From positions 1 through 24,069 of IMG/VR virus record IMGVR_UViG_3300032229_000078: DNA of 24,069 bases; one strand, 5' to 3'. Positions within the stretch are counted from its first letter, which is position 1; each line of letters begins with the position of its first letter. Shown here one piece after another: positions 22,698-24,069 of this stretch. The stretch comes from a virus. The translations under genes and the position numbers were made by a program. Under the pieces are notes generated by a model. The model was not told the DNA's origin. It ran no database searches and saw only the letters and a list, made by a program, of their open reading frames with translations.

Positions 22698-23342
22698 ATG
22701 GGCTTAAAAGCACCTTCAGGGAATAACACCTCCCGCCAAATCGCTCCGGAAGGAGCATTCGTGGCAAGATGTTACCAAATCGTTGACCTTGGAACAACGA
22801 TGCAAACTGGTCAATTTCCAGGCAAAAAACGCAAAGTGCAGTTTATCTTTGAACTGCCGACTGAAACGCACGCATTCGAGGAAGGCGGCGAAGAGAAGCC
22901 GTTCTATGCTCGCAGCATCTACAACCTCTCAATGAACGAGAAGGCGGTGCTCCGCAGAGATATCGAATCATGGGCAGGTAAAAAGATGAGCAATCAGATT
23001 GCGGAAGACTTCGATATTTTCACGCTTGTTGGTAAGCCTTGCATGGTTAACTTGACTCACGTAACGAAAGGCGACATGACTTATGCCAACATCATTGGAA
23101 TATCTCCAGTGCCAAAAGGTTTGGTTTGTCCTCCTGCATTCAATACGCCGCTATGCTACAACACAGAAGAGCATGATGATGCAATCTTTGCTCAGCTGCC
23201 TGAGTTTATCCAAGATAAAATCAAAATGTCTGATGAGTGGATTGCGAGAGTTTCTAAGCCATTGACACGAGTGGTTGTAGCTTCGATGGATTCCGCTGCA
23301 TTCGAGGTTGAGTCTACTGAAGATGACGGCTTTCCGTTCTAA
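22698..23342 (+). CDS. Phage single-stranded DNA-binding-like protein
   Basis: The protein has 214 residues. The beta-rich core opens PEGAFVARCYQIVDLGTT and continues KRKVQFIFELP, FYARSIYNLSMNEKAVLRRD and IESWAGKKMS, the order seen in a phage family related to DUF669 and similar ssDNA-binding OB-fold proteins. The C terminus is acidic and ends STEDDGFPF, like the DDDIPF tip with which bacterial SSB recruits partner proteins. The second half includes VGKPCMVNLTHVTKGDMTYA, a further OB-like strand pair. It probably coats replication or recombination intermediates, together with the next gene's product. A hairpin follows the stop. Confidence 0.65.
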   Translation: MGLKAPSGNNTSRQIAPEGAFVARCYQIVDLGTTMQTGQFPGKKRKVQFIFELPTETHAFEEGGEEKPFYARSIYNLSMNEKAVLRRDIESWAGKKMSNQIAEDFDIFTLVGKPCMVNLTHVTKGDMTYANIIGISPVPKGLVCPPAFNTPLCYNTEEHDDAIFAQLPEFIQDKIKMSDEWIARVSKPLTRVVVASMDSAAFEVESTEDDGFPF

Positions 23343-23349
23343 AATAACA

Positions 23350-23372
23350 AAGGGCGGTGGTAAGCCGCCCTT
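23350..23372 (+). terminator. Strong hairpin after ssDNA-binding-like gene, no T-run
   Basis: AAGGGCGG at 23350-23357 pairs with CCGCCCTT at 23365-23372 around a 7-base loop. It is followed by CATTAAAAAC rather than a T-run, so it may stabilise the mRNA end or attenuate transcription rather than terminate fully. It lies between two genes on the same strand. Confidence 0.45.
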
Positions 23373-23401
23373 CATTAAAAACAATCAATAAAACAATCGC
23401 T

Positions 23402-24058
23402 ATGAACGCAGCAAATATAGACAATATCACCGACTTCTACAAGTCGCTGAACTCAACCAAGATGCTTGAGGCGCAGAGCATGATAAAAGGCGCACCATCT
23501 GCCATCGAAGATAAGCTGACATACGACATGAGTGCCGTATCCATCAAAGCAGCTAACGAGGCCATCAAGCACATTGAGACCAACCGCAAGCTCGTAACTC
23601 TTCCACTGGATACCTACAAGAAAGAAATCATGGAAGTCGAGCGCGATGCCGTCGCTCCTCTGAAGGCTTACATCGAAGAGCGCAAGCAGATGATGATTGA
23701 CTACTCCAACGAGCTCGAGCGCAAGAAGGCAAAAGCAGATGCAAAGATTGCACAGCAAGCAGCCGATGCGCTGATGTCAGCAAGCACAAGCGATGTGAGT
23801 GATATCTTCGCAACATTCACCGATGCGACCACCTCAACCACTCTTGAGCTCGACCACACCAAGAACATCCGCATCAGTAAAAAAGCGGAGATAGTTGGCG
23901 AGGTAGATTGGGCAACACTACTCTGGACACTTATGCAAGCAGAGATGTTTGATGTGGCCGAGTTACTCCGCAAGCTGCCAAAGGCAATGGAGATCACAAA
24001 CATATCAGAAATTAGAGGCATTGAACTAACCGAAGTTAAAACACAAGTAATCCGATGA
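23402..24058 (+). CDS. Coiled-coil protein resembling phage recombination-associated (DUF1351-like) proteins
   Basis: From ATG 23402 the protein has 218 residues. An in-frame ATG at 23357 lies within the preceding hairpin and adds 15 unlikely residues. A helical, charged central region (TYKKEIMEVERDAVAPLKAY, LERKKAKADAKIAQQAADAL) is followed by a small C-terminal domain ending GIELTEVKTQVIR. This plan, and the position after an ssDNA-binding-like gene, resemble phage proteins found beside RecT/Erf recombinases and exonucleases. The family name is a resemblance, not a firm match. The next gene overlaps by ATGA. Confidence 0.5.
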   Translation: MNAANIDNITDFYKSLNSTKMLEAQSMIKGAPSAIEDKLTYDMSAVSIKAANEAIKHIETNRKLVTLPLDTYKKEIMEVERDAVAPLKAYIEERKQMMIDYSNELERKKAKADAKIAQQAADALMSASTSDVSDIFATFTDATTSTTLELDHTKNIRISKKAEIVGEVDWATLLWTLMQAEMFDVAELLRKLPKAMEITNISEIRGIELTEVKTQVIR

Positions 24059-24069
24059 GCACATTCGAC
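24055..24069 (+). CDS. Start of next gene (partial, 5 codons)
   Basis: ATG 24055 overlaps the preceding stop as ATGA and reads MSTFD before the window ends. The overlap style matches the other gene junctions. Nothing can be said about its product, though recombination or replication genes are expected here. Confidence 0.4.

Noticed and set aside
23701-24021. 106-codon minus-strand ORF opposite the coiled-coil gene
   Set aside because: Ser/Ala-rich antisense shadow of a helical protein gene, without promoter or domain.

Overview
The window looks like a contiguous piece of a tailed (siphovirus-like) double-stranded DNA phage whose host is probably a member of the Bacteroidota. The host call rests on sequence. 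Intergenic gaps carry the Bacteroidota -7 promoter element TAnnTTTG directly upstream of gene starts (6309, 11924, 12938, 14213, 22355 on the plus strand; 11856-11863 on the minus strand). Two of these also have a TTG-type -33 element 17-18 bp upstream. Starts are mostly preceded by A/C-rich leaders rather than Shine-Dalgarno sequences. TAA, TAG and TGA are all used as stops, so no recoding is evident. No tRNA, rRNA, CRISPR array, insertion sequence, integrase or repressor was seen. All genes but one are on the plus strand, and neighbours usually overlap as ATGA or TAATG. No gene-free stretch exceeds about 200 bases.

Layout. (1) 1-6311, tail module: a partial tail-assembly-chaperone-like gene with a small second reading frame, the tape measure protein, and two large tail-tip/baseplate-like proteins, the second with a jelly-roll lectin-like domain. 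(2) 6309-6930: a promoter and a probable abundant virion protein, possibly the tail tube. (3) 6933-8442: a glycosyltransferase and a SAM methyltransferase lying inside the structural cluster. (4) 8497-14174, head module: portal with a zinc-finger-like insertion, Mu gpF-like minor head protein, a small protein, a scaffold-like coiled-coil protein and the major capsid protein. An AT-rich minus-strand membrane/coiled-coil gene with its own promoter interrupts this module. (5) 14213-19795: a Cys-rich structural protein, a tail-completion protein, a large fibre, a LamG-like lectin protein and smaller fibre-tip genes. (6) 19795-22277, lysis region: GH24 lysozyme, holin-like protein, two proteins of unknown role, a spanin-like protein, and a PAS + HisKA protein that has no ATPase domain. 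(7) 22278-24069, start of an early/replication region: a small unknown, an ssDNA-binding-like protein with an SSB-type acidic tip, and a coiled-coil protein resembling phage recombination-associated families.

How it fits together. Two rho-independent terminators, each followed at once by a TAnnTTTG promoter, frame the major capsid gene and make it a separate high-expression unit. The tail module precedes the head module, which is an uncommon order, while neck/completion and fibre genes follow the capsid gene. The items most worth following up are the kinase fragment with an intact phospho-acceptor histidine but no catalytic domain, an out-of-frame repeat peptide just past the capsid stop codon that suggests a frameshifted capsid extension, the divergent promoter and dyad controlling the antisense gene, and the glycosyltransferase/methyltransferase pair.
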